A stretch of 64,000 nt of DNA from an uncultured Eubacteriales bacterium (GTDB taxonomy: Bacteria; Bacillota; Clostridia; Oscillospirales; Acutalibacteraceae): the NCBI GenBank assembly GCA_934630515.1, contig CAKTVV010000003.1, positions 181,666 to 245,665 on the forward strand, given 5' to 3'. The notes beneath the pieces were generated by a model that was not told the DNA's origin, made no database searches, and saw only the letters and a list, made by a program, of their open reading frames with translations. The position numbers were made by a program, and so were the translations under genes. Of the stretch, positions 53,001 to 60,755 are shown in pieces. Numbering within the stretch: the stretch's first letter is position 1; every line of letters begins with the position of its first letter.

Positions 53001-54111
53001 TTTGCCGCTGGACATCGCCGTGGATGTGCGGCTGGCGAACGGCGTATACATCCGAGCGGCGGAGCGGCACAATATCGCCTATGGCGATTTGCGCAAGCTG
53101 AGTTTCCGCTTTGCGGAGCAGAAGGCAGTGGCGATCCGGGTGACCGGCAGCCGCGCCCGGAACGAGGTCTCCGATAACTTTCGCTTGATGGAAATCGAAG
53201 TGTATCATAACCCGATGATGGCGGAGACCGACTATACCGGCACGACGCCGGACAGCGACGCCCGCTTTAACATCGAGGTGCCGGATCCGAAGCTCACGAA
53301 TCTGGCGGCGGGAATGCCGGTGACGGCCAACGAGACGCTGAGCGCCAACGGCGTGATCTATGAGGCGGCACGGCTGACGGACGGCTTTAAGGAATATCAT
53401 TGCGACAGCGCCACCGCCTATACCGCCATCACCAAGTGGATCACCGCCACCAAATGCGGCTGGTATGAGGTCACCTTCCCGCAGGCTACGAGGATCAATC
53501 AGGTGAAGGTCTACCTCAGCCGCTGGCAGACCGAGTTTCTGCCGCAGGATATGGCGGTGGATGTGAAGCTGAAAAATGGGCAGTATGTCCGGGTTGCGGA
53601 GCGGCACGCCATAGAGTATAAAGGGGTGCACGATCTGACCTTTAACTTCCCCGAACAGGAGGCAGTGGCTTTCCGGGTGGCAGGAAACGCCAATCGGAAT
53701 GAAAGCTCCGCCAATTTCCGCCTGCTGGAGCTGGAAGCATATTATTGGCCGGGAATGCCCGCAGAGAAGTACACCGGCACGGAAAAGGATCGCAATACGC
53801 TCTATAACATCACCGAGGATAAGCTCCGGGAGCTGGCAAAAGAGACCAAACCCGGCACCGACAAAAAGGATGACGGCAAAAAGCCCGCCAAGCCCGCTTC
53901 AAGCGGCAGCACCGGCACCATTCAGCCGCCGACAACACCGGCATCCGGCGGAGATACCCAAGCGGGCTCCGGTGTAAGAACCCTGCTGACGGTTCTGCTG
54001 ATAGCGGCGGGAGCGGTCACAGCCGTATTTCTTGCGGGGGATGCGTGGCTGCTGGAGAAGCTCGGAAAATCAACCCGCACACACCGTGTATCGATTGGAA
54101 AGGAGAACTGA
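50023..54111 (+). CDS. Cell-surface protein with seven discoidin-like domains and C-terminal anchor
   Basis: 1362 aa. ATG 50023 is preferred to ATG 50014 because GAGGAGGT ends right at 50013. The signal peptide is RRWQAGLLSLLMVASGCSLL; the SGC could be a poor lipobox. Seven domains of about 150-180 residues follow, each opening with a form of NLAxGxPVTANE, then a LTDG, a strand like INQVxxxLT, and LANGVYVRAAELHNI or similar, and closing with NFRLMEIEAY. This is the discoidin/F5-8 type C (CBM32-like) pattern, so sugar binding is likely. Domains two and three are a near-identical 176-residue duplication. A Lys/Pro/Thr-rich linker (about 1275-1310) precedes a membrane segment (LLTVLLIAAGAVTAVFLAG) and a short basic tail. 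No catalytic domain is seen, so it looks like a glycan-capture scaffold. First gene of the operon reaching to 57384. Confidence 0.8.
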   Translation: MRRIRRWQAGLLSLLMVASGCSLLAGASSENLARGCPVTATKQLGDYDVNRLTDGATPSTRPVDQTGITSFDSTGYGYFEITFDKATILNRVELYFNQAEPTQRPRDIAVDVRHADGVYERVAELHGISYTDAGTAVQRLTFRFADSEAVAFRVTGNRQRTCDINNAPTANYNFRLMEIEAYRDTATDPAGYTGTESDENAAYNIPVPEPLLINRLAGAAVTANEQLSNFDIQRLTDGKNNLLDECAITRYNTAGFSYMQATLAEVTALNHVRVYFSTYEPANRPKDLAVDVLQENGVWVRAAELHAIDYDVKGANSAGVRQLDFKFPTVDGTAVRLTANRASNTNSNNFRLVELEGYLNTGIVPEDYTGTESDENAAYNIPVPEPLLINRLAGAAVTANEQLSNFDIQRLTDGKNNLLDECAITRYNTAGFSYMQATLAEVTALNHVRVYFSTYEPANRPKDLAVDVLQENGVWVRAAELHAIDYDVKGANSAGVRQLDFKFPTVDGTAVRLTANRASNTNSNNFRLVELEGYLNTGIVPEDYTGTVKSETERYNIPVPDPLLLNVALGCPVTSNEQLGEYDVNRLTDGNEDFNAQTDTNAIARFDAATDTSYFEIELKQIEKISRVSVFLTKWETAYLPLDMAVDVRLANGVYVRAAELHNLAYAGVEKLNFDFAPLEAVAIRVTGSRARNARSDNFRLMEIAAYYHPGLTEADYTGTAADADPRYNIPVPEPILTNVAAGKPVTANETLTAGEHTYDAAFLTDGNSEYFAGTDTNAITNYSTSDNTGWFEIDLGSEIAINQVAVFLTKWQPEFLPLDMAVDIRLANGVYVRAAELHNIDYTNCKKLTFRFAEQEAVAIRVTGNRARNARSDNFRLMEIEVYFNPALTEADYTGTAADADPRYNIAVPETILENLAKGKPVTANETLSANGVTYDAALLTDGDSEYFAGTNRNAITKWNTVSNTGWFEVDLETETAVNQVSLFLTKWQREFLPLDIAVDVRLANGVYIRAAERHNIAYGDLRKLSFRFAEQKAVAIRVTGSRARNEVSDNFRLMEIEVYHNPMMAETDYTGTTPDSDARFNIEVPDPKLTNLAAGMPVTANETLSANGVIYEAARLTDGFKEYHCDSATAYTAITKWITATKCGWYEVTFPQATRINQVKVYLSRWQTEFLPQDMAVDVKLKNGQYVRVAERHAIEYKGVHDLTFNFPEQEAVAFRVAGNANRNESSANFRLLELEAYYWPGMPAEKYTGTEKDRNTLYNITEDKLRELAKETKPGTDKKDDGKKPAKPASSGSTGTIQPPTTPASGGDTQAGSGVRTLLTVLLIAAGAVTAVFLAGDAWLLEKLGKSTRTHRVSIGKEN
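50595..51650 (+). repeat. Tandem 528-bp in-frame duplication inside the discoidin array
   Basis: Unit 50595-51122 is repeated at 51123-51650. I find one difference (C at 51066, T at 51594), and identity runs about 15 bases past the second unit. Each unit equals 176 codons, one discoidin-like domain plus linker. Confidence 0.95.
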
Positions 54112-54113
54112 AT

Positions 54114-55028
54114 ATGAAACGAATTCTGTCCATTGCCGCAGCGCTGCTGTTGGTGCTGCTGCTAACCCTATCGGCAGCGGCGGCTACCACCGAGAAAGAA
54201 TGGACCCGTATGACCGGCCCTGCCGAAATCTCCCTCTCCGATGCGGGTATCACCTGCACGGCCACAGAGGGCGTCAGCTTTTATAAGTATACCAAAGACG
54301 TGGTGGATGTGCGGGATTTCACCTGCCGCTTTACGCTGGAGCAGGAGAATTATTGGGACGGTCATGACGGCGGCTCTCACCAGTATTATTATTCCATCCT
54401 GCTGACCAATAAGGCGGCGCACTCCGGCTCGCAGGGGCTGTTTCTGCTGCTATTCCCCACCAGCGGCCGCTCTCTGCGGATTGAAGGGCAGATCCTGAAT
54501 ACCAGATATCTGCTCTCTCCAAGCTATGCGGAATTCGATGTGGACACCACGGCAGAGCTGGTGATGCACGGCAAGGTGGTGGACGATGAGCATTATGAAA
54601 TCACCTTTGACAACTGCAAGCAAGCCTATAAATTTGAGATTCCGGTGAACTATCAGTTCCATACCGATCTGGACGGTGACGGGTATTTCGCCTTCGGCGC
54701 CTCGGTATCCACCGAGGGAGAAAAAGCCACCATCACCGTATCTAAGGTCAACGATCTGGATTTCACCGGCTCTCAGCCGACGGCGACCACCACCGCACCG
54801 GCGCAGACGGATGCAAGCGCCGGTGTGCTTCCCGGAAATACCGGAAATACCGGAAATACCGGGAATGCCGGCACTGCGAGCGGCGGCTCTCTGGATTCCT
54901 CGGTGCTGCTGCTGGTGATTATCGCTCTGGCGGTGCTGTTTACAGTGGCTGTCGGCGGATTCGTGTTCCTCATCCTGTTCCTGAACAGACGGCTGCCGCA
55001 GACTGCCGGGAAAAAGGACGGTCAATGA
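54114..55028 (+). CDS. Anchored single-domain surface protein, beta-sandwich-like
   Basis: 304 aa from ATG 54114; AAGGAGAACT spans the previous stop. A signal peptide (ILSIAAALLLVLLLTLSAAA) covers about 1-22. Residues about 25-225 look like one beta-rich domain (FTCRFTLEQENYWDGHDGGS, YYSILLTNKAAHSGSQGLFL, LVMHGKVVDDEHYEITF), possibly a concanavalin-like or carbohydrate-binding sandwich. Next is a short GNTG-repeat linker, then a membrane segment (SSVLLLVIIALAVLFTVAVG) and a Lys-rich tail. The end overlaps the next gene's start (ATGA), indicating coupled translation. No named family is recognised; association with the discoidin array and glycosidase-like proteins suggests glycan binding. Confidence 0.6.
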   Translation: MKRILSIAAALLLVLLLTLSAAAATTEKEWTRMTGPAEISLSDAGITCTATEGVSFYKYTKDVVDVRDFTCRFTLEQENYWDGHDGGSHQYYYSILLTNKAAHSGSQGLFLLLFPTSGRSLRIEGQILNTRYLLSPSYAEFDVDTTAELVMHGKVVDDEHYEITFDNCKQAYKFEIPVNYQFHTDLDGDGYFAFGASVSTEGEKATITVSKVNDLDFTGSQPTATTTAPAQTDASAGVLPGNTGNTGNTGNAGTASGGSLDSSVLLLVIIALAVLFTVAVGGFVFLILFLNRRLPQTAGKKDGQ

Positions 55029-56062
55029 TGGACGGATGCGTAATGAAAACCAACGGAAACGGCGGCAAGACCGATGTGGGCGTCTGGTTTGTGACCTATA
55101 ACACCCCGGAGATGTGGGCAAACAACTTTGGCAGCGGTCGCTCCATCGACTATCGGGTGCTGCTGCCCGACGGCAGCTATGGAATCCCCCGGAGCGACGA
55201 TCCTCAGGTGGTGGATTTTCTGCTGGAGCAGCTGGCTCAGGCGCAGGTAGATTTCATCCTCTTTGACCTGACCAACGGCGGTCTGACCGATAAAATCCCC
55301 TATGGCTCCAATCACAATGAATGGATCGTGGATAATGCCCGCTTCACCTGCGAGCGTATCGCCCGGTTCAACCGCACCCACGAATGGCAAATCCGCTATG
55401 CGGTGGCGGTGGGCTGCTATGCAGCCATCCGCGGCAACAAATATCAGGATGGACAGCTCATTCGGGAGGGCATCTCCATCGGCGTATGCACCGAATGGCA
55501 GGCGCAGGCAGTGTATGAGCAGTTTGTGGCCGACCCTGTCTACGGCGGGGATTACTACGCCCTCGACGGAAAGCCGCTGCTGATCATCCACGATTGGGGC
55601 GAAAATGTGCTCACCGTCCCTCACGGCTGGAATGCCTATGCCGGAGAGCGCACCTACGGCGATCGATTCACGGTGCGCAACGGACAGGGCGGCGAGCCGG
55701 GCACCTATGGCTGGCAGACCCGGTATGGGACGCTGGTGCATCCGGAGGTGGAGGTGATCTGCCCCGGTCAGAACACCCACGGAGGAAAGAAAGCCAACAT
55801 TCTGCGGGACGGCGGACGGTATTATCGCCGGGGCTGGGAGACGGTGCTGTCCAACCCCTCTCCCCGTATTGTGATGCTGACCTCCTTTAATGATTATAAC
55901 GAGGACAGCGCCCTGTTCACCGCCGACACCTCCGGCTGTGAGAATGACTATGAGGAGCAATGGCGGGATGAAAGCGGTCAACTGGCGCCCTCTTTATACT
56001 GGGATATGACGATCGATGGTATCCGACAGCTGCGCGAGAAGAACGGGGAGGTTGTGCAATGA
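55025..56062 (+). CDS. GH99/GH71-like glycosidase without signal peptide
   Basis: 345 aa. Start ATG 55025 overlaps the previous TGA. The sequence begins almost at once with the catalytic-type domain (MKTNGNGGKTDVGVWFVTYN, AQAQVDFILFDLTNGGLTDK, LDGKPLLIIHDWGEN, MLTSFNDYNEDSALFTADTS), which is closely similar to the gene at 56059 and more distantly to that at 46724. There is no hydrophobic N-terminus, so it should stay in the cytoplasm unless a different export route is used. It may act on imported oligosaccharide fragments. The substrate is unknown. It is translationally coupled at both ends (ATGA overlaps). Confidence 0.7.
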   Translation: MMDGCVMKTNGNGGKTDVGVWFVTYNTPEMWANNFGSGRSIDYRVLLPDGSYGIPRSDDPQVVDFLLEQLAQAQVDFILFDLTNGGLTDKIPYGSNHNEWIVDNARFTCERIARFNRTHEWQIRYAVAVGCYAAIRGNKYQDGQLIREGISIGVCTEWQAQAVYEQFVADPVYGGDYYALDGKPLLIIHDWGENVLTVPHGWNAYAGERTYGDRFTVRNGQGGEPGTYGWQTRYGTLVHPEVEVICPGQNTHGGKKANILRDGGRYYRRGWETVLSNPSPRIVMLTSFNDYNEDSALFTADTSGCENDYEEQWRDESGQLAPSLYWDMTIDGIRQLREKNGEVVQ

Positions 56063-57384
56063 AGCGTGTGCTTTCTGTATGGCTGGCAACACTGCTGTTG
56101 GCAGGAATGGCTATGCTGGCGGGAATTCCAACCGCTGCCGCACCGCTGGACACCAACGGAAACGGCGGCAAGACGGATGTGGGCGCCTGGTTTGTGACCT
56201 ATAACACCGAGAAGATGTGGGCCAACAATTTCGGCAACGGAATTCCCATCAAATATCGGGTATTGATGCCCGATGGCAGCTATGGTATTCCGGACAGTCT
56301 GGATGACAGCGTGATTGATTTTCAGCTGGAGCAGCTGGCTCAGGCGCAGGTGGATTTCATCCTCTTTGACCTGACCAACGGCGGTCTGACGGAGAAAATC
56401 CCCTATGGCTGGGGCGGCAATAACTGGATCACCGATTCTGCCCTGCAGACCTGTGCCCGTATCCGGGAATGGAATGCCACCCATGATTGGAAGCTGCGGT
56501 ATGCCGTGGCGGTGGGCGTGTATGCGAATCTGCGCGGCAGCCTATCCATCGGTGAGGCGGCAGAATATCAGTCGGAAGGCGTCTGGGACTTGTTTTACAG
56601 CCGCTATCAAGAGGAATACTACACCGTGGAGGGCAAGCCCCTGATGGTGCTGCATGATTTTGGCCGGGAGAACCCCGCCACTATCGGAAACGGCTGGAAT
56701 AACTATGTGGCGTCCTCCATGACCGATCATGATTCCGGCGAGCGCTTCACGATGCGGGGCAGCCTGTCCACCCCCATGGAGGATACCGGTATTTCCTGGT
56801 ATACCCCGACGGAGGGAACCATCGTCACGGAGGAGGCGGTCACGGTATCGCCGGGACAATGGAATCACTCCGGCACGCAGCCGAACAAACGCAGGAACAA
56901 TGGGCAAAGCTACATAAACGATTGGAAAACTGTGCTGAACAGCTCCATCACCCCCGGAATGGTGCTGATTGCCTCCTTTAACGATTATAATGAGGATACG
57001 GCAGTCTTCACGGCAGATACCTCCGGCTGCGACCCCAATTGGACGGAGCCGTGGTACGATGACACCGGCGCACTGAATCCCTCCATGTATTGGGAAATCA
57101 CCAAAGAGGGTATCGCCCGTCTGCGTCAGAAGAACGGCGACGGGACGGAGGAGGCCGCCGCAGCGCTCATCGCCCGCCAGTCACGGGAATGGCTCAGCGA
57201 TAAGCCCGCAGGCGACAGCGATTCCGGCACAAAAACCGGGCTGGTCGCCGCCTTTGCCGAGGCGCTGAAGGCTGATGGCAGCGGAGCCGTCGCCAAAGCC
57301 GGATGGGTGCTTGCCGGTTTTGTCGCGGTGCTGTTGGCGGCGGCGGTCATCATTGTGACCGTCGCATTGAAGAAACCGAGATAG
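56059..57384 (+). CDS. Membrane-anchored GH99/GH71-like glycosidase
   Basis: 441 aa. The start overlaps the preceding TGA by four bases. A signal peptide (VLSVWLATLLLAGMAMLAGI) covers about 4-30. The catalytic-type domain runs from about 33 to 365 with the same blocks as its two paralogues (NGNGGKTDVGAWFVTYNTEK, AQVDFILFDLTNGGLTEK, VEGKPLMVLHDFGRE, IASFNDYNEDTAVFTADTS). A short Ala/Gly/Ser-rich linker leads to one C-terminal membrane segment (AGWVLAGFVAVLLAAAVIIV) and a KKPR tail, so the enzyme faces outward, tethered to the membrane. With the discoidin array and the small anchored protein it probably forms a surface glycan-processing unit (inference). It ends the operon; the regulator gene follows after 19 bases. 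Confidence 0.7.
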   Translation: MKRVLSVWLATLLLAGMAMLAGIPTAAAPLDTNGNGGKTDVGAWFVTYNTEKMWANNFGNGIPIKYRVLMPDGSYGIPDSLDDSVIDFQLEQLAQAQVDFILFDLTNGGLTEKIPYGWGGNNWITDSALQTCARIREWNATHDWKLRYAVAVGVYANLRGSLSIGEAAEYQSEGVWDLFYSRYQEEYYTVEGKPLMVLHDFGRENPATIGNGWNNYVASSMTDHDSGERFTMRGSLSTPMEDTGISWYTPTEGTIVTEEAVTVSPGQWNHSGTQPNKRRNNGQSYINDWKTVLNSSITPGMVLIASFNDYNEDTAVFTADTSGCDPNWTEPWYDDTGALNPSMYWEITKEGIARLRQKNGDGTEEAAAALIARQSREWLSDKPAGDSDSGTKTGLVAAFAEALKADGSGAVAKAGWVLAGFVAVLLAAAVIIVTVALKKPR

Positions 57385-57403
57385 ACATTCCGGAGGTAGA
57401 GGG

Positions 57404-58519
57404 TTGAACGGCAGAATACTGTATAAAGAGGTATGCGCCTCCATTGTGCAGGCAATTCGGTCCGGGCGATATAAACCCGGCGAGCTGCTGCCGCCGCAGC
57501 AGGAGCTGTGTACGCAATACGGCGTCAGCCTGATCACGATGAAAAAGGCGATCACCCTTGCAGAGCAGCAGGGGTACGTGATCCGACGCAAAGGCAGGCG
57601 CGCAGAAGTGGCCGGCACTGCTGCCGTGCGGGGATCCAGGTGCAAGGTGCTGCTGCTGGACATTCTCGGCAACGATATTGAATCGGTGAAACGGATCATC
57701 CCGGCGAACATCCGGTTCGGCAATCTGGTGGAGGAGGGCTGGAATTCCATCATCCGCCACTCGAGTCTATCGGCATTGCCGCCGGAGACAGAGGTTCTCA
57801 ACGGCTCCTATTATCGGGACGAGATATTCAATAATTTCGAGAACACGCTGCTGGCGCACGTGGATCGCGTGGCCATATTCGGCGGTATCACCGAAAACCT
57901 GATTCGGCTGCTGCGGGAATGCGGCAAGCAGGTGGTCGTTTTCGGCAATTATCGAGCGCTGAATGTGTGCTGTGTGTATAACGATGACCGCGCCATCTGC
58001 TTTAAAGCAATCAAATACCTGATTTCCTTGGGGCACAGACGGATTGCCTATATCGGCTCTGCAGCCTCCGGCGGCGATTTCGCCGAGCGCTATAAGGGGT
58101 ATCAGGATGCCATGACCGCCGCCGGGCTGCCGATCAGCGGCTATCTGGTGCGCTGGTGCAATCTGGCGATCGCCGACGAGGGCTATGCCAAGATGAGCGA
58201 TATGCTCTACAGCTCCGCCCTATACGGCCTGCCATCCGCAGTATTCTGTGCCGATGACAACATCGCTTACGGAGCGCTCATGGCCATCCGGGAGAGTCAG
58301 CTGCGCTGTCCTGAGGACATCAGCGTGGTTGGCGTCAACAACTATAAGGAAATCTGTGAATCCACCTCTCCGAAGCTCAGCAGCATCGAAAAAAATTTTC
58401 ACACGGTGGGGCTGAAGTTTGCGGAAATACTCCAGCGCGAGCGCTGGGAAGAAGACAGCACAGTCGTTAAGTGCGACTTTGTGATACGGGAAAGCATACA
58501 GGAAAACCATCACAATTAG
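57404..58519 (+). CDS. GntR-type DNA-binding, LacI-type sensor regulator (AraR-like)
   Basis: 371 aa from TTG 57404, with GGAGG at 57392-57396. The N-terminal winged helix of the GntR family (LYKEVCASIVQAIRSGRYKP, GELLPPQQELCTQYGVSLIT) is followed from about residue 78 by a periplasmic-binding-protein-like LacI sensor domain (KCKVLLLDILGNDIESVK, SLGHRRIAYIGSAASGGDFA, PSAVFCADDNIAYGALMAIR, VVGVNNYKEI). This architecture is that of AraR, which represses sugar-use genes until its sugar binds. It lies between the surface enzymes and the transporter, so it is the likely regulator of the locus. The palindrome at 49938 is a candidate operator. Confidence 0.85.
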   Translation: MNGRILYKEVCASIVQAIRSGRYKPGELLPPQQELCTQYGVSLITMKKAITLAEQQGYVIRRKGRRAEVAGTAAVRGSRCKVLLLDILGNDIESVKRIIPANIRFGNLVEEGWNSIIRHSSLSALPPETEVLNGSYYRDEIFNNFENTLLAHVDRVAIFGGITENLIRLLRECGKQVVVFGNYRALNVCCVYNDDRAICFKAIKYLISLGHRRIAYIGSAASGGDFAERYKGYQDAMTAAGLPISGYLVRWCNLAIADEGYAKMSDMLYSSALYGLPSAVFCADDNIAYGALMAIRESQLRCPEDISVVGVNNYKEICESTSPKLSSIEKNFHTVGLKFAEILQRERWEEDSTVVKCDFVIRESIQENHHN

Positions 58520-58542
58520 TGTATCCGAAAGGGGAAATCAGC

Positions 58543-59847
58543 ATGAAAAAAACAGTTCGTTTGACAGCACTCAGTTTAGCGGTGGCAATGCTGGCATCGC
58601 TGGGGCTCTCCGGCTGCGGAAAGAGCCCCGCCGACGACGGCAAAACCGTCAATGAAAACGGACAGACGGTGGTGCGGGTATCCATCCCGGACGGAGCCAT
58701 CAGCGAACAGGCAGCGGATCTGCTCAAGGAATTTGCAAGCAAAAACCCGGACATCGCCTTCAAAGAGGAGCCGATCGTCGGAGATTACACGACAAAGCTC
58801 ATCTCGCAGGCATCCGCAGGCACGGCGCCGGATCTGATCTGGGTGTCGGACATCAACACCCGGCTGCTGGCATCCAAGGGGCTGCTGACGCCGCTGGAGG
58901 ACTACTATGCGGCGAACGGCTTTGACCAATCCGATGTGTATGAATCCATGCTCCGCTGCGGGCAGTATGGCGGCAAGCAGTATATGATTCCGCGGGATTA
59001 TAACCACGTGGTGACCTATTACAACAAAAAAATCTTTACCGAGGCAGGCATCCCATTCCCCGAAGACGGCTGGACATGGCAGGACTTTTTGGATGTGGCC
59101 TATAAGCTGCCGGTGAAAAAGGGCAGCGTCTACACCCGTCGCGCTTGTCAGGCCTTCCTGAACTGGGGCGCCACGGCTCCGATTCTGTTCGTAGGGCTGG
59201 GCGGCACCATCACCGATCGGTTCCCGGACGGCTCGGCGGCGAATTTCAACACGCCGGGCAGCGTGGCGGCACTGACCCAGCTCAAGAAGCTGTGCGACGA
59301 CGGCATTCTGGTGAACGAATACTATAACGACATCGGCGGTTTTGATTCCGGCAAGGTTGCCATGGCCTTCCAGACCCGCTCCAGCTGCGCCAGCTATGCC
59401 GAATCCATCGGCGCGGAAAATCTGGGCGTGACCACCTTCCCGGTGCTGCCGGAAAGCCATCTGGTGGGCAGCGGCACCAGCGGATATGCCGTCATGAACA
59501 ACTCCAAATGCAAGACGGAAGCCGTCAAATTCCTGTTTTATGTGATTTCGGAGGAGGGGCAGAAGGTGTTTATGAAAACCGGCTCCTGCGTGCCGGTGCT
59601 CAAGAGTCTGGCATCCGACGAAACATGGCAGAATTCCATCCCCGGCATCGCCTGGCAGCCCTTCGTGGATTCGCCGGAAAGCGATATCCTGCAGCCCTCT
59701 ATCTGCGTGACCAGCGACTCCGCCAGTCTGAAATATGATTCCGCTTGGAAAAATGCTTTTTCGGCAGTGCTGTCCAACATCATGACCCCGGAGGATGGCG
59801 CCGCTCTGGGGCAGAAGGAAATGGAATCCGCTTTTGCGGCGCAATAA
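58543..59847 (+). CDS. Sugar ABC transporter substrate-binding lipoprotein
   Basis: 434 aa from ATG 58543 (GAAAGGGG upstream). The signal peptide ends in a lipobox LSGC with lipid-modified Cys25. The mature part is an extracellular solute-binding protein family 1 fold (VVRVSIPDGAISEQAADLLK, AGTAPDLIWVSDINTRLLAS, YYNKKIFTEAGIPFPEDGWT, MKTGSCVPVLKSLASDE), the usual partner of MalF/MalG-like permeases for oligosaccharides. It probably binds the sugar released by the surface glycosidase-like proteins; the ligand is unknown. First of three transporter genes. Confidence 0.88.
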   Translation: MKKTVRLTALSLAVAMLASLGLSGCGKSPADDGKTVNENGQTVVRVSIPDGAISEQAADLLKEFASKNPDIAFKEEPIVGDYTTKLISQASAGTAPDLIWVSDINTRLLASKGLLTPLEDYYAANGFDQSDVYESMLRCGQYGGKQYMIPRDYNHVVTYYNKKIFTEAGIPFPEDGWTWQDFLDVAYKLPVKKGSVYTRRACQAFLNWGATAPILFVGLGGTITDRFPDGSAANFNTPGSVAALTQLKKLCDDGILVNEYYNDIGGFDSGKVAMAFQTRSSCASYAESIGAENLGVTTFPVLPESHLVGSGTSGYAVMNNSKCKTEAVKFLFYVISEEGQKVFMKTGSCVPVLKSLASDETWQNSIPGIAWQPFVDSPESDILQPSICVTSDSASLKYDSAWKNAFSAVLSNIMTPEDGAALGQKEMESAFAAQ

Positions 59848-59859
59848 GGGGATGGCTCT

Positions 59860-60750
59860 ATGATACGACTGAAACAACGCGCCAAAAACTCCATCGCCGG
59901 ATATGCGTTCACGGCGCCGGTGGTGATCGGCGTGCTGCTGTTTACGCTGACGCCGGTGCTGCTGTCCCTCTATTTCGGTTTCACCAAATACGACAATATC
60001 AATCCGCCCCAATGGATCGGATTGGATAACTATCGGAAAATGTTTTCCGACCCGACCTTTCTCAATTCGCTGAAAATCACCTGCAAGTATGCGGTCGTGT
60101 CGGTGACGCTGAATATGGTGCTCTCCTTCGGGTTTGCGCTGCTGATGAACTCGGATGTGCGGGGCATCTCGGTGTATCGGGTGCTGCTGTACCTGCCCTG
60201 TGTGGTTCCGGGTCTGGCAAGCGCCATGATCTGGAAAGACCTGTTTAACCCCACGGCTGCCGGACGCATCAACCAAATCATTACCGCGCTTGGGTTTGAA
60301 CCGTACCCATTCCTGTATCATCCCGACACCGCCTGGAACTCCATGATCATTATGTCTCTGTGGGGGCTGGCGGGCGGTATGCTGATGTGGCTGGCAGGAT
60401 TCAAAAGCGTCCCCACTGCGCTGTATGAGGTGGCGGCGATCGAGGGAGCCAAATGGTACCATCGCCTGTGGTATGTGACAATTCCCATGGTCTCCCCCAT
60501 CATATTCTATAAGCTGGTCAACAGCGTTATCGGCGCACTGCAGGCATTCGGCAATGCCTATCTGACCACCGGCGGCGGCCCGCTCCATTCCACCAACTTC
60601 CTGGTGCTGAACATCTACAACACCGGTCTGACGGAGATGAATATGGGCTACGCCTGCGCTCAGTCATGGATTTTATTTGCGATTATTTTTGCGCTGACGG
60701 CGGTGATTTTCAAGACCAACAGCTGGGTATTTTACGGAGAGGAGCAGTAA
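59860..60750 (+). CDS. Sugar ABC transporter permease (MalF-like)
   Basis: 296 aa, six membrane segments. It starts with the basic MIRLKQRAKNSIAGYAFTAP followed by VVIGVLLFTLTPVLLSLYFG, typical of the UgpA/LacF group. The EAA loop that contacts the ATPase is YEVAAIEGAKWYHRLWYVTI. The start follows AAGGGGATGG. It pairs with the permease at 60756. No ATP-binding gene is in the operon; Firmicute sugar transporters of this type commonly share one MsmK/MsmX ATPase encoded elsewhere. Confidence 0.9.
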   Translation: MIRLKQRAKNSIAGYAFTAPVVIGVLLFTLTPVLLSLYFGFTKYDNINPPQWIGLDNYRKMFSDPTFLNSLKITCKYAVVSVTLNMVLSFGFALLMNSDVRGISVYRVLLYLPCVVPGLASAMIWKDLFNPTAAGRINQIITALGFEPYPFLYHPDTAWNSMIIMSLWGLAGGMLMWLAGFKSVPTALYEVAAIEGAKWYHRLWYVTIPMVSPIIFYKLVNSVIGALQAFGNAYLTTGGGPLHSTNFLVLNIYNTGLTEMNMGYACAQSWILFAIIFALTAVIFKTNSWVFYGEEQ

Positions 60751-60755
60751 GAAAC

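Noticed and set aside
50086..53631. Long minus-strand open frames containing internal repeats
   Set aside because: The repeats are the mirror of the discoidin duplication; no start signal or family match.
58576..60588. Minus-strand open frame of 670 codons
   Set aside because: Antisense of the transporter genes.
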